A stretch of 64,000 nt of DNA. Origin: DAOTXR01 sp034435375 (GTDB taxonomy: Bacteria > Chloroflexota > Anaerolineae > Aggregatilineales > UBA3940). The first letter of the stretch is position 1. Each line of letters starts with the position of its first letter. Shown in pieces: positions 8,420 to 16,560 of the stretch. The translations under genes were made by a program, and so were the position numbers. Location of the stretch: NCBI GenBank assembly GCA_034435375.1, contig DAOTXR010000048.1, positions 186,001 through 250,000 of the forward strand, given 5' to 3'. The notes beneath the pieces are model-generated. The model was given only the letters and a program-made list of their open reading frames with translations. It did no database searches and was not told the DNA's origin.

Positions 8420-9535
8420 ATGCAGCCGGAAACCCGAACAGTAAAGAAGGCAAGTCATATGGCATCCTGCGGATCGTGGCCCTTCCGGCCGGTAGGGGTA
8501 TTCCTGGCATTGATCGTGTGTGTGGGGTGTTCAGAGTGGCTGGGTGAAGTGCCAACGGTGGCAGCTTTGCCCACATTGACCGCTAGCCCTGCCCCTTCAC
8601 CAACACCCGCTGTAGCGCCAGTGACCAGCACCAGCGTGCCAACTCCAACCGAGACGCTCACACCTACCTCGACGCCTGCCGGGACGCCAACGCCGCCGCT
8701 TGGAGTTACATCGACGCCTGCCGCCAACGAGACGCCGATCCCTGGCCTGACAACCGGACGGGAGCCACACATTGTCTATTTTGCCGCTACTCCTGAGGAA
8801 GTCTCTCCCGATGAGCCTATTCTGTTGTTCTGGTCCTCACAGAACGGCACTGAGGCCGCCATCTATCGCCGCGATGAAAATGGAACACCGGGCCGTACCT
8901 GGGCAGTGGCATTGGAAGGATCGCTGACGGTTACTGCCGAAGCCATAGGTCGTTCAGAGATTTATGTCCTGGCTGTGACCAACGGCATCACTACCGTTGA
9001 GCGGGAGGTGAGGGTCAAAGTGACGTGCCCGTTCACATGGTTCTTTGCACCTGGCCCTGAGGATAGCTGCCCGCAGAACGAGCCAGTCGTGTCTCTGGCT
9101 GTGACACAGGAATTTGAGCGTGGACGTATGATCTGGCTGGCTGCGAATGACCAGATCGTGGTGCTCTTCAATGATTTCCCCACCAGTCCGAACGAGTCTA
9201 ATCCGGCTTGGTTGCTCGTAGCCGATCCTTTCATCGAGGGCAGCCCGGAATCGGACCCGTCGATCCAGCCCCCCTCGGGATTGTTCCAGCCGGTGCGCGG
9301 CTTCGGTGAGGTCTGGCGCAACATGTCCGGTGTCCGCGATCGGCTGGGGTGGGCAACGAGCAGCGAGATACCTTTCATGTCAGTTACCCAGAGTGGGCGT
9401 GTTGGCGAGGATGAGCAACTCTATCTTACCAACCAATTGGGCGAGGTCATCGCGCTGATCCCCGACGGACAGGGCTGGTTGGTGGTTGCATTCATCGATC
9501 AGGCGCTGACGATGCCTACATTGGCCCCTCCGTGA
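8420..9535 (+). CDS. Predicted lipoprotein with Thr/Pro-rich stalk
   Basis: 371 residues from ATG 8420, with GGGGAG 8 bases upstream; a TTG at 8393 gives a longer frame without such a site. A signal segment ends in VCVGC, so Cys37 is the likely lipid-modified residue, although the -3 position is not the usual Leu. Residues about 45-110 are a Thr/Pro/Ala-rich stalk. The rest is a secreted globular part with two short Cys-bearing stretches (TCPFTWFF, DSCPQNEP) and a final segment with the LGWA-type wording of LGFP-like wall repeats. No enzyme motif is visible. Divergent from the HD operon. Confidence 0.7.
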   Translation: MQPETRTVKKASHMASCGSWPFRPVGVFLALIVCVGCSEWLGEVPTVAALPTLTASPAPSPTPAVAPVTSTSVPTPTETLTPTSTPAGTPTPPLGVTSTPAANETPIPGLTTGREPHIVYFAATPEEVSPDEPILLFWSSQNGTEAAIYRRDENGTPGRTWAVALEGSLTVTAEAIGRSEIYVLAVTNGITTVEREVRVKVTCPFTWFFAPGPEDSCPQNEPVVSLAVTQEFERGRMIWLAANDQIVVLFNDFPTSPNESNPAWLLVADPFIEGSPESDPSIQPPSGLFQPVRGFGEVWRNMSGVRDRLGWATSSEIPFMSVTQSGRVGEDEQLYLTNQLGEVIALIPDGQGWLVVAFIDQALTMPTLAPP

Positions 9536-9799
9536 GATGAGGATGGGTCTGCCCCTGCTCTCACGCTGTGATGTCAGGCTCTTCTCCCTTTGTCTGGGGC
9601 TGCCGCTCGATGCACGGGCATCCCTACTTCATCTATCCTGCTCGTAAGCAGGGGCCTGTTCACTGATGATTTTATCTATTTCCCTGACTCAGTCGGCTGT
9701 TCCCAAGCGTACTTAAGACACTTGTGCTATACTGGTAAACGATGCGTGAATCCGGTCAGGTGCATACTTCCAAGTGCCCAGTTCGGCGAGGACCGAGAC

Positions 9800-11932
9800 A
9801 TGAGCGAGAATCCTGGTGCGGCAATCCCCACTTCAGATGTGGCGGGGAGCGAATCCGCCGAAAGTGTGACCTTCAAGCTGGTCAGCAAGCCAGCGAATCC
9901 AGATGTTCCCTACCAGGCTCCTGACCTGCCGCCTTACTTCGTGCCGCGTGCCGAGTTGCTCGCCATCAAGAAGCTGCTGCTGGGACGCCCCACAACTTCA
10001 CTCGCCCCGCTGACGCTGCACGGTCCACCTGGATCGGGAAAAACAGCGCTGGCCGCAGCTGTGGCTCACGACGCTGAAGTGCTTGAGGCTTTTCCAGATG
10101 GTGTGCTGTGGTACTCGCTGGGCGAAGGCGATGACCCTCAACATGCACAGTCCATCTGGGGTCAGGCGCTGGGCAACGACCTGAGTAGCCTGCCTGATAC
10201 AGCCAGTCGCGCCGCGGCGCTGCGCACTATGCTGCGCGAGTCACGGATGTTGCTGGTGATCGACGATGTGACCAACGTTGAGCAGGTCAAGGCTCTCAAT
10301 GTTGGTGGGCCAAACTGTGTGCGGTTGATCACCACGGATAAGGTGGATGAGATCAGCTACGCTTTCAAGACGCGCCGTTATGCCGTCACCCGCATGCGCG
10401 AGGATGAAGCCCTCAAGTTGCTGGTTGAGTGGGCTGGCATCCTACCTGACATTTACTTGCCAACGGTCAAGGAGATCATCAAGCGGCTCGGCTATTCACC
10501 CCTGGCCCTGGCGCTGGTGGGGGCGCAGGCACGCCAGGGGATTACGTGGCTGCGGCTGCTCGAAGTGTTGCGCGACGACCAAGGCCCCATTTCGACGCTG
10601 GACGCTGACGATCCTAAGGTGCGCGAGCACGCCCTGGGGCTGGTGATCAATGTGGTGCTGTCGCGTTTTGGCGGAGCACAGCTTCAGCGCTCAGCGCTGC
10701 TAGGGGCGTTCAGTGCGGGCAGCGGTTCTCCCTTCTCCTACCAGGCTGCGGCGGCTTGCTGGCAAATGTCTCCTGAGGAAGCTCGTTCGACACTCGATAT
10801 GCTGGTCGAGGCATCGTTGGTGCAGCGTATGCCGGGAGGTTATTATGCCCTGCACAGTGCACTCCGCAGCCACCTATGTAAGACATCCCGACCTGACGCA
10901 CTGCGCGAGGCAGCCAAACGCATTCGTGAGTACTACATTGCGCTAGTTGAGCAGCCCGACAATGACGAGCAGATCGACCGGCAGCTTGGGCAGATCCTGG
11001 CTGCGTACGGCGATGCTATTGTCAACGACCAGCCTGCTGCGAACCTGTTTACCGACACGCTGATGAGTTACTTCGAGCGACGTGGGCTGTGGGCAAACTT
11101 GGCTGTGCTCGCCACACGCGCTGTTGACCTGGCAAATAAAGATGGCGATGTCATGCGTGAGCACATGTACCTGGCCGACTTGGGTTATGCCCACACGATG
11201 CTAGGCGACCTGCCCGGGGCGCGCTTGTGCTTCGAGCGTAGCCTGTCCATCAGCCAGAAGCTTGGCGATCCTGCTGGCGAGGCGGCGGCCTTAAACAACA
11301 TTGGGGCGACGCATGAGCGCGAGGGCCACTATGCTGAGGCTCATAGCTTCTACCAGCGCAGCCTGAAGATCCGTGAGATGCTGGGTGTACGTGAGGACAT
11401 TGCCGACGCGCTGAACAACGTGGCGGGAGTGCTGTACTGGCAGGAGCAATGGGACGAGGCGTTGAATACCTTCCAGCGGGCGCTTGACATGTATGGCATG
11501 TTGAACGATCGGCAGGGACAGGCGCAGGTCTGGTTGAACATTGGCGCGGTGTACGAGCGTATGGGCCGCGATGATGACGCCGAGCAAGCCTATCAGCGCA
11601 GCCTGGCGATCTATGCCAACATGAACAACCAGTCAGGTGAAGCCCAGGCGCTGAATAACCTGGGGATCATCTATTTCAACCGGGGGGATACCGACCGGGC
11701 CCTGGGGCACTTCAAGCGCAGCTTGGCACTCAAGGAGCGGCTGGGTGACCGTCTCGGCGAGGCTTCCACGTTGAACAACATCGCGCTGCTGTACGAAAAG
11801 ACGGGCGCTCTGTCGCTGGCCCTGGAGCATTACGAGCGCGCCTTCCAGATCCTGGATGCGATGGAAGACCCACGTACCGAAGTCGTGCAGGAAAACATCG
11901 ATACGCTGCGTGAGCAGATTCAGAAGGGATAG
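9800..11932 (+). CDS. NB-ARC ATPase with TPR repeats (STAND family)
   Basis: 710 residues from ATG 9800, preceded by GAGG; the frame is open to 9590 but that part has no coding character. Walker A GPPGSGKT is at 75-82 and Walker B LLVIDD ends at D155-D156. The segment around GYSPLALALVGAQ matches the GxP-type GLPLAL motif of NB-ARC proteins. A winged-helix-like region follows, then at least six TPR repeats of about 40 residues (from about 455), with repeated ALNNIG/YQRSL wording. No N-terminal effector domain is seen, so a scaffold or regulatory role is more likely than a toxic one. Its ligand is unknown. The 264 bases upstream of the start show no convincing promoter. Confidence 0.85.
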   Translation: MSENPGAAIPTSDVAGSESAESVTFKLVSKPANPDVPYQAPDLPPYFVPRAELLAIKKLLLGRPTTSLAPLTLHGPPGSGKTALAAAVAHDAEVLEAFPDGVLWYSLGEGDDPQHAQSIWGQALGNDLSSLPDTASRAAALRTMLRESRMLLVIDDVTNVEQVKALNVGGPNCVRLITTDKVDEISYAFKTRRYAVTRMREDEALKLLVEWAGILPDIYLPTVKEIIKRLGYSPLALALVGAQARQGITWLRLLEVLRDDQGPISTLDADDPKVREHALGLVINVVLSRFGGAQLQRSALLGAFSAGSGSPFSYQAAAACWQMSPEEARSTLDMLVEASLVQRMPGGYYALHSALRSHLCKTSRPDALREAAKRIREYYIALVEQPDNDEQIDRQLGQILAAYGDAIVNDQPAANLFTDTLMSYFERRGLWANLAVLATRAVDLANKDGDVMREHMYLADLGYAHTMLGDLPGARLCFERSLSISQKLGDPAGEAAALNNIGATHEREGHYAEAHSFYQRSLKIREMLGVREDIADALNNVAGVLYWQEQWDEALNTFQRALDMYGMLNDRQGQAQVWLNIGAVYERMGRDDDAEQAYQRSLAIYANMNNQSGEAQALNNLGIIYFNRGDTDRALGHFKRSLALKERLGDRLGEASTLNNIALLYEKTGALSLALEHYERAFQILDAMEDPRTEVVQENIDTLREQIQKG

Positions 11933-12051
11933 ATGTTGTGACATGAAGTGCTGTGTCCCAACATCGCGACGACACGGCTCGAAGGCAGACCCGCCAGCCA
12001 GCGCAAGCAACCCGCAGTTAATGCCCGGGGCTTAAGAATTCACGAGCAGCC

Positions 12052-13449
12052 ATGCTTGATCGATCCTGCTACCAATCTCCCTTTTCCTGGCGCTACGGCA
12101 GCGCCGAGATGCGTGCACTGTGGTCAGAGGTCGAAAAGCGGCGGCGTTGGCGCCGCGTGTGGGTGGCGCTGGCTGAAGCTCAGGTCAGGGCTGGCCTGGG
12201 CACTCCTGAGCAGGTTGCCGACCTGCAAGCTCATGTCAATGATGTGGACCTCACCCGTGCCCTTGAGATTGAGGTCGAAATCCGTCACGACTTGATGGCC
12301 GAACTGCGGACCTTCGCCGAACAGTGCCCGGTCGGCGGCGGCCTTCTCCACCTGGGCGCAACCAGCATGGACATCTCGGACAATGCCGAGGTGACCCGCC
12401 TGCGCGATGCACTCGACCTGGTGCTGGCCAAGCTCGATGCTCTGCTGATTGCACTGGCAGACCAGATCGAACGCTGGGCCGATGTACCGTGCATTGGCTG
12501 GACGCATCTCCAGCCTGCCGAGCCGACCACGGTTGGCTACCGTCTTGCTAACTATGCCCAGGACCTCCTAGCCGACGAAATGGATCTGCGCCGTCTTCGC
12601 GTCGATCTACGTGGCAAGGGCATCAAGGGCGCGGTCGGTACCTGCGCCAGCTACGCTGAGCAGCTAGACGGAACTGGCGTCTCTCCAGCCGAGCTTGAGG
12701 CCCATGTGATGGCATCACTCGGCCTCGAGGCTTTCCTCGTAACTGCTCAGACCTACCCTCGCCGTCAGGACTATGTGCTGCTTGCGGCGCTTGCCGGGCT
12801 GGCTGGGTCGATCTACCGCTTTGCCTTTGACCTGCGCATTCTGCAATCGCCTCCTCTCGGCGAGTGGTCAGAGCCATTCGGCGCAAAGCAGGTTGGTTCA
12901 TCGGCCATGCCTTTCAAGCGCAACCCGGTCAGCGCCGAGAATCTCGACAGCCTGGGACGCTACATGGCTGCTCTGCCGCGTATAGCGTGGGACAACGCCG
13001 CCCATTCGTTGCTAGAGCGCACGCTCGACGACTCGGCTAACCGCCGGATCGTGATCCCAGAGGCTTTTCTGGCAGTAGACGAGATGCTGATCACAGCTTT
13101 GAGGCTGGTGCAAGGGCTTCAAGTCGATGAGCGTGCAATTCGGAACAACCTGGCTTACTATGGCACTTTTGCTGCCACTGAACGGGTGCTGATGGCATTG
13201 GGGCGGGCCGGAGCCGACCGCCAGGCCATGCACGAACGCATCCGCGAGCACAGCATGTCTGCCTGGGCTGCGATCCGGGCTGGACAGCCTAACCCACTCT
13301 CTGACCTGCTGGCCCAGGACTTGACCTTCACAGCTTATGTGTCTGCGAAGACGATCCGTGAGTTGATGGATGCCTCGCATTATGTAGGTGATGCGCCCCA
13401 GCGAGCGCGCACGTTGGCCCAGTCGGTCCGGATGAAGATACATCTGTGA
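12052..13449 (+). CDS. purB: Adenylosuccinate lyase
   Basis: 465 residues of the fumarase/aspartase superfamily. The superfamily signature is clear (GSSAMPFKRNPVSAEN), as are the TSMDISDNAE segment and the THLQPAEPTT segment containing a catalytic His. These are the PurB-type versions, which cleave SAICAR and adenylosuccinate in purine and AMP synthesis. The start ATG at 12052 has only a weak ribosome site. It lies alone, about 120 bases after the NB-ARC gene, with no other pur gene near. Confidence 0.9.
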   Translation: MLDRSCYQSPFSWRYGSAEMRALWSEVEKRRRWRRVWVALAEAQVRAGLGTPEQVADLQAHVNDVDLTRALEIEVEIRHDLMAELRTFAEQCPVGGGLLHLGATSMDISDNAEVTRLRDALDLVLAKLDALLIALADQIERWADVPCIGWTHLQPAEPTTVGYRLANYAQDLLADEMDLRRLRVDLRGKGIKGAVGTCASYAEQLDGTGVSPAELEAHVMASLGLEAFLVTAQTYPRRQDYVLLAALAGLAGSIYRFAFDLRILQSPPLGEWSEPFGAKQVGSSAMPFKRNPVSAENLDSLGRYMAALPRIAWDNAAHSLLERTLDDSANRRIVIPEAFLAVDEMLITALRLVQGLQVDERAIRNNLAYYGTFAATERVLMALGRAGADRQAMHERIREHSMSAWAAIRAGQPNPLSDLLAQDLTFTAYVSAKTIRELMDASHYVGDAPQRARTLAQSVRMKIHL

Positions 13450-13634
13450 GAGGTTGCTTTGCTATTCCTGTATACCAGTAAAGAGGCTCACCACAGGGGG
13501 TATGAAGAAAGAGAACTGAGGAGAGAGAAGCGATGAACTCTTGGCTGTTGGGAAAGGCGAACGCTGATTGATGCCCTGTGCCCCACAGCGGCCAGAATCG
13601 GAAGGCTATGGTGTGTCGCGAGAGTTTTGCTAGC

Positions 13635-13663
13635 TTGACAATACCTGGGGTGCTCGATAGAAT
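13635..13663 (+). promoter_or_regulatory. Promoter of tRNA-Ala
   Basis: A perfect -35 TTGACA (13635-13640), a 17-base spacer and -10 TAGAAT (13658-13663). The predicted start near 13670 is 12 bases before the tRNA. The rest of 13450-13634 holds no gene I can support. Confidence 0.8.
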
Positions 13664-13681
13664 GGCGTTGTCGATGCTCCA

Positions 13682-13754
<73 letters not shown>

Positions 13755-13813
13755 TTGAAGATGCTCCGCCCTAATCGCCTGAGGATGGGAAAGGGCAAGT
13801 CTGATTGAAGCGT

Positions 13814-13848
13814 TCGCCCATGAACTAACTCATGGGCGACCATGTTTT
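13814..13848 (+). terminator. Intrinsic terminator after tRNA-Ala
   Basis: A perfect 10-bp stem (TCGCCCATGA, 13814-13823, with TCATGGGCGA, 13830-13839) closes a 6-base loop and is followed by five T at 13844-13848. Confidence 0.75.
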
Positions 13849-13943
13849 TGCCTCCAAACAAAATCTATTCTGTTTCGCAGCTGCTGAGACTCGCGCCCCA
13901 GCCAGGATGTAGAGAGGGACACATAAACTGCTGTCTGGATGCT

Positions 13944-15080
13944 TCAGCACTCAGGCGGTTGATTTCTGCGCAGGGCAGAACGCTTGGCTTGGCGTCTGTT
14001 CTGCTGCTCGTGGATCTCACGAACGTGCTCAATTTTTTCCTCAATAGCCACTTTCAGCCAGCGTTCGCCGTTCTCAGCCGTCGCAAGGCTGCCTGCCCCA
14101 TAAGCTCCAGTAGTCGTATCGTCCGTCCAGGGGGGGTTGGCGATCAGGTCGCCGCTTTCGATCCAGTCCATAAAGTAGCCTGGTGTGCTGATAAAATCTG
14201 TTTCGTCTACCACACGATCCATATTGCACAAATCAGGGCGGAGGTACAGCATGTACGATGTCTCCAGCTCGCAAGCATGTCCCATGCCGCCCCGCTTTGA
14301 GCGGCGATATTTCTCAACAGCGGGCGCCCCCAGCCGTCCTGCGGTGTGCAGAAAGCTGGTAGCAATGAAAGTCTGGGGATGGCGTTCCCCGGAGTATTTC
14401 ACGACATTGACCAAGAACGACATATTGCCGCCGTGTCCGCTCATCAGGTAGATGCGATCAGCGCCATGCGCCACCAGCGCATCGACCACTTCCTGCAGGA
14501 AATCCTCAAAGACGCGCCCTCCCATGTTAAACGTCCCCGCGAACTGGTTTCGGTGCGTGCTGACGCCGTAGGGTAGTGTGGGCAACATCTCGGCTTCGCT
14601 AGGAATCGTCTTGACCACACCACATGCAATGGCATCTATGATCACCGTGTCGACGCTCATCGGCAGGTGATAGCCGTGCTGTTCGGTGTGCCCAATGGGG
14701 ATCAGAACCACCCGCTGTGGCGTGGCAGCGACCTGGGGCACAGGTCGGTCTGCGGGCCTCAGGCGTAGCTGGTGTAGGCCTAACGTTTCGAGATTCTCCT
14801 TGCCGCCGTGTACGACAACCAGGTGTGTGAAACCCTCCTCATGTGGCCCGCTGAAGATTCCCGCCACAACCCGGCGTAGCGTCTCCTCGGTGACAGCCAC
14901 CGGGCTACCCTGCCAGCCGTAGGGCAGCGGGGGCAGGATACAGAACGCATCCACACCCAATGCGCGTCCGATAGCAACCATGTTGTAATTCTCGCCCAGA
15001 GGCAGTACCAACGGCAGATTACGTGGTAGCTCGGCGACTTCGGGCCAGGTCAGGTCTTCGTACCTCGTCACATCGATCAT
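13944..15080 (-). CDS. Creatininase-family amidohydrolase with degenerate N-terminal repeat
   Basis: 378 residues from ATG 15080, which has GGAAGG 8 bases upstream and starts 3 bases after the MttB-like stop. An ATG at 15101 would overlap that gene. The C-terminal two thirds carry the metal-site motifs of the creatininase/MftE family: E133, H135 and D144 in HTEQHGYHLPMSVD, SGHGGN at 214-219, and an ELETS segment. Residues about 21-100 look like a partial copy of the same fold (PLG 27-29, LPPLPYG 49-55, VVVHGG 88-93) without the ligands. Family members hydrolyse cyclic or linear amides such as creatinine; the substrate here is unknown. Last gene of a four-gene operon. Confidence 0.8.
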   Translation of the reverse strand: MIDVTRYEDLTWPEVAELPRNLPLVLPLGENYNMVAIGRALGVDAFCILPPLPYGWQGSPVAVTEETLRRVVAGIFSGPHEEGFTHLVVVHGGKENLETLGLHQLRLRPADRPVPQVAATPQRVVLIPIGHTEQHGYHLPMSVDTVIIDAIACGVVKTIPSEAEMLPTLPYGVSTHRNQFAGTFNMGGRVFEDFLQEVVDALVAHGADRIYLMSGHGGNMSFLVNVVKYSGERHPQTFIATSFLHTAGRLGAPAVEKYRRSKRGGMGHACELETSYMLYLRPDLCNMDRVVDETDFISTPGYFMDWIESGDLIANPPWTDDTTTGAYGAGSLATAENGERWLKVAIEEKIEHVREIHEQQNRRQAKRSALRRNQPPEC

Positions 15081-15082
15081 GT

Positions 15083-16489
15083 CTATGCCCTTCCATTCCA
15101 TGTAGCTCTCACGATCTCGTCCAGCGCTTGAACCTGATCGTCTGGTAGCGGCGGGACCACGTGCTCGGCCAGGATGCGCTTAGCTTCGGCTTGCGCACGC
15201 ACAGCCACCGTCTGACGTTGGGTGCTGGTCCATCGCTCCCGATCGATGCCCTGTACAGCCAATTTTCCTCTCCACAGTTCGCCTGCACGTAGATGCTTCA
15301 CTGTGTGAGCCTCGGCCAGAAAAGTGGGTGGGGAAGAATCCATCACACGGGCGATCACTTCGAAGGCCAGCGTTTCCTCATCGATGACCAGGCCACGCCG
15401 GAGGCGATGCACCATGCCCATGATCTCGTCGTCGATCACGATCTGCACATTGGATGATGCGGTACCGCCCGAAATCTCACCCACTCCTGAAAGCTCATCC
15501 GCGCCCGCCAATGCTGGAATGGCAGCATTCAGGGCACGCTCATAACCATTCTGGATGTCAAGAGAGTGGCTATTGGTGGCCAGACCATATACATTGACCG
15601 GCAGTCTGTAGTGATGTCCGATCTGCACCGTTGCTGCGGACACAATCCCGATCTCGGGGTTGCCCCAGATAGGTAACGCAGTGCGCATGTCCACTGGCGC
15701 CAGCCGTCCGCAGTACACGATTGGCAGGCCGGGCCTGACTAGCTGCACCAATGCGATGGAAGCCAGCACTTCGGCATTCTGCAAGGCCAGCGCCCCTGCT
15801 AGTGACATCGGAGCTGATGCACCTATCTGCGGGCAGGGCAGGGGTCCAAAAGGAATGCCTTGCTGTGCAATTTCCAGCATGGCTCCGGCGATCTCTGCCG
15901 GAAAGTTCAGGGGACTGATGGGGGAGACGCCCAGTGACATCGCTGAGGCTTCACCGAAGACTATACATGCCATCTCCGCGAGCAGCCGCACCTCAGCGGG
16001 GGTTTGCACACCAGGCCCATTGACCGGCTTGAGGGTGTTACATACCGTCCTGCTGAACATCGTGGCGGTCAATGCCGAAGCCGGCACATCTTGCGGGGTG
16101 TAGAGTGGTGTGATAGTGGTCACGTTCGGCAGCGCGTCCAGGAGGCGTGTGCTCTCGGCTACGTCGTGCGCTGTGGCTGGTCGCACGTCATCGCCCTCGA
16201 GCACGTCGCGTGCGCCACCCATGTTGTGCGTGTGCAGATCGCCCACGCCCAGCACAGCCTGGCTGCCACGCCCGCGTAGTGTAAGCTGCGCCGGGCAGTG
16301 AGTCAGGCATGTCTCCACCAAGTCAGGAGGTAGACAGAGGCGCTCTCCATGCACATGTGCGCCGTGATCGAGCAGGAGGGTACGCGCCTCCCTATCTTGC
16401 AAGAAGATGCCCACCTCGGACAGGATGCGCAGCGAGGTGTGGTGGATGGCAAGCACGTCGGCAGAGGTCAGAGCGGCCAACGTCAACAT
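15083..16489 (-). CDS. MttB-family (trimethylamine methyltransferase-like) protein, non-pyrrolysine
   Basis: 468 residues from ATG 16489 (AAGAGGGA upstream; the longer frame to 16588 has no support). The whole length reads as the COG5598/MttB family, with segments such as NMGGARDVLEGDDVRPAT, the KPVNGPGVQTP region and the GATNSHSLD-like ATNSHSLDIQNGYE stretch. There is no in-frame TAG, so this is the non-pyrrolysine type, related to MtgB-like enzymes that move methyl groups from quaternary amines such as glycine betaine to a corrinoid protein. No corrinoid-protein gene is adjacent. It lies 71 bases after the S9 peptidase and 2 bases before the creatininase-like gene. Confidence 0.8.
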   Translation of the reverse strand: MLTLAALTSADVLAIHHTSLRILSEVGIFLQDREARTLLLDHGAHVHGERLCLPPDLVETCLTHCPAQLTLRGRGSQAVLGVGDLHTHNMGGARDVLEGDDVRPATAHDVAESTRLLDALPNVTTITPLYTPQDVPASALTATMFSRTVCNTLKPVNGPGVQTPAEVRLLAEMACIVFGEASAMSLGVSPISPLNFPAEIAGAMLEIAQQGIPFGPLPCPQIGASAPMSLAGALALQNAEVLASIALVQLVRPGLPIVYCGRLAPVDMRTALPIWGNPEIGIVSAATVQIGHHYRLPVNVYGLATNSHSLDIQNGYERALNAAIPALAGADELSGVGEISGGTASSNVQIVIDDEIMGMVHRLRRGLVIDEETLAFEVIARVMDSSPPTFLAEAHTVKHLRAGELWRGKLAVQGIDRERWTSTQRQTVAVRAQAEAKRILAEHVVPPLPDDQVQALDEIVRATWNGRA

Positions 16490-16519
16490 GGCGGTCCCTC
16501 TTGATGGTATCCAAGATAA

Positions 16520-16540
16520 GGGGCACCTCCACAGTGCCCC
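16520..16540 (-). repeat. Intra-operon hairpin between S9 peptidase and MttB-like genes
   Basis: A 7-bp perfect inverted repeat (GGGGCAC 16520-16526, GTGCCCC 16534-16540) with a 7-base loop lies in the 71-base gap. No T run follows on the minus strand, so it may be a stability or partial termination element. Confidence 0.4.
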
Positions 16541-16560
16541 GATAGTCAACGCGCTTCTGC

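Noticed and set aside
9536..9799. Promoter TATACT near 9730 for the NB-ARC gene
   Set aside because: No -35 box at a sensible distance could be found.
9800..11932. NB-ARC/TPR protein as an Avs-like defence protein
   Set aside because: It has no N-terminal effector domain and no neighbouring defence gene; TPR-bearing STAND proteins are common regulators in Chloroflexota.
13533..13571. 12-codon ORF after a GAGGAGAGAG ribosome-like site
   Set aside because: Too short to support, no conserved context, and it lies just before the tRNA promoter.
15083..16489. Pyrrolysine-containing trimethylamine methyltransferase
   Set aside because: There is no in-frame TAG, and no pyl genes are seen in the window.
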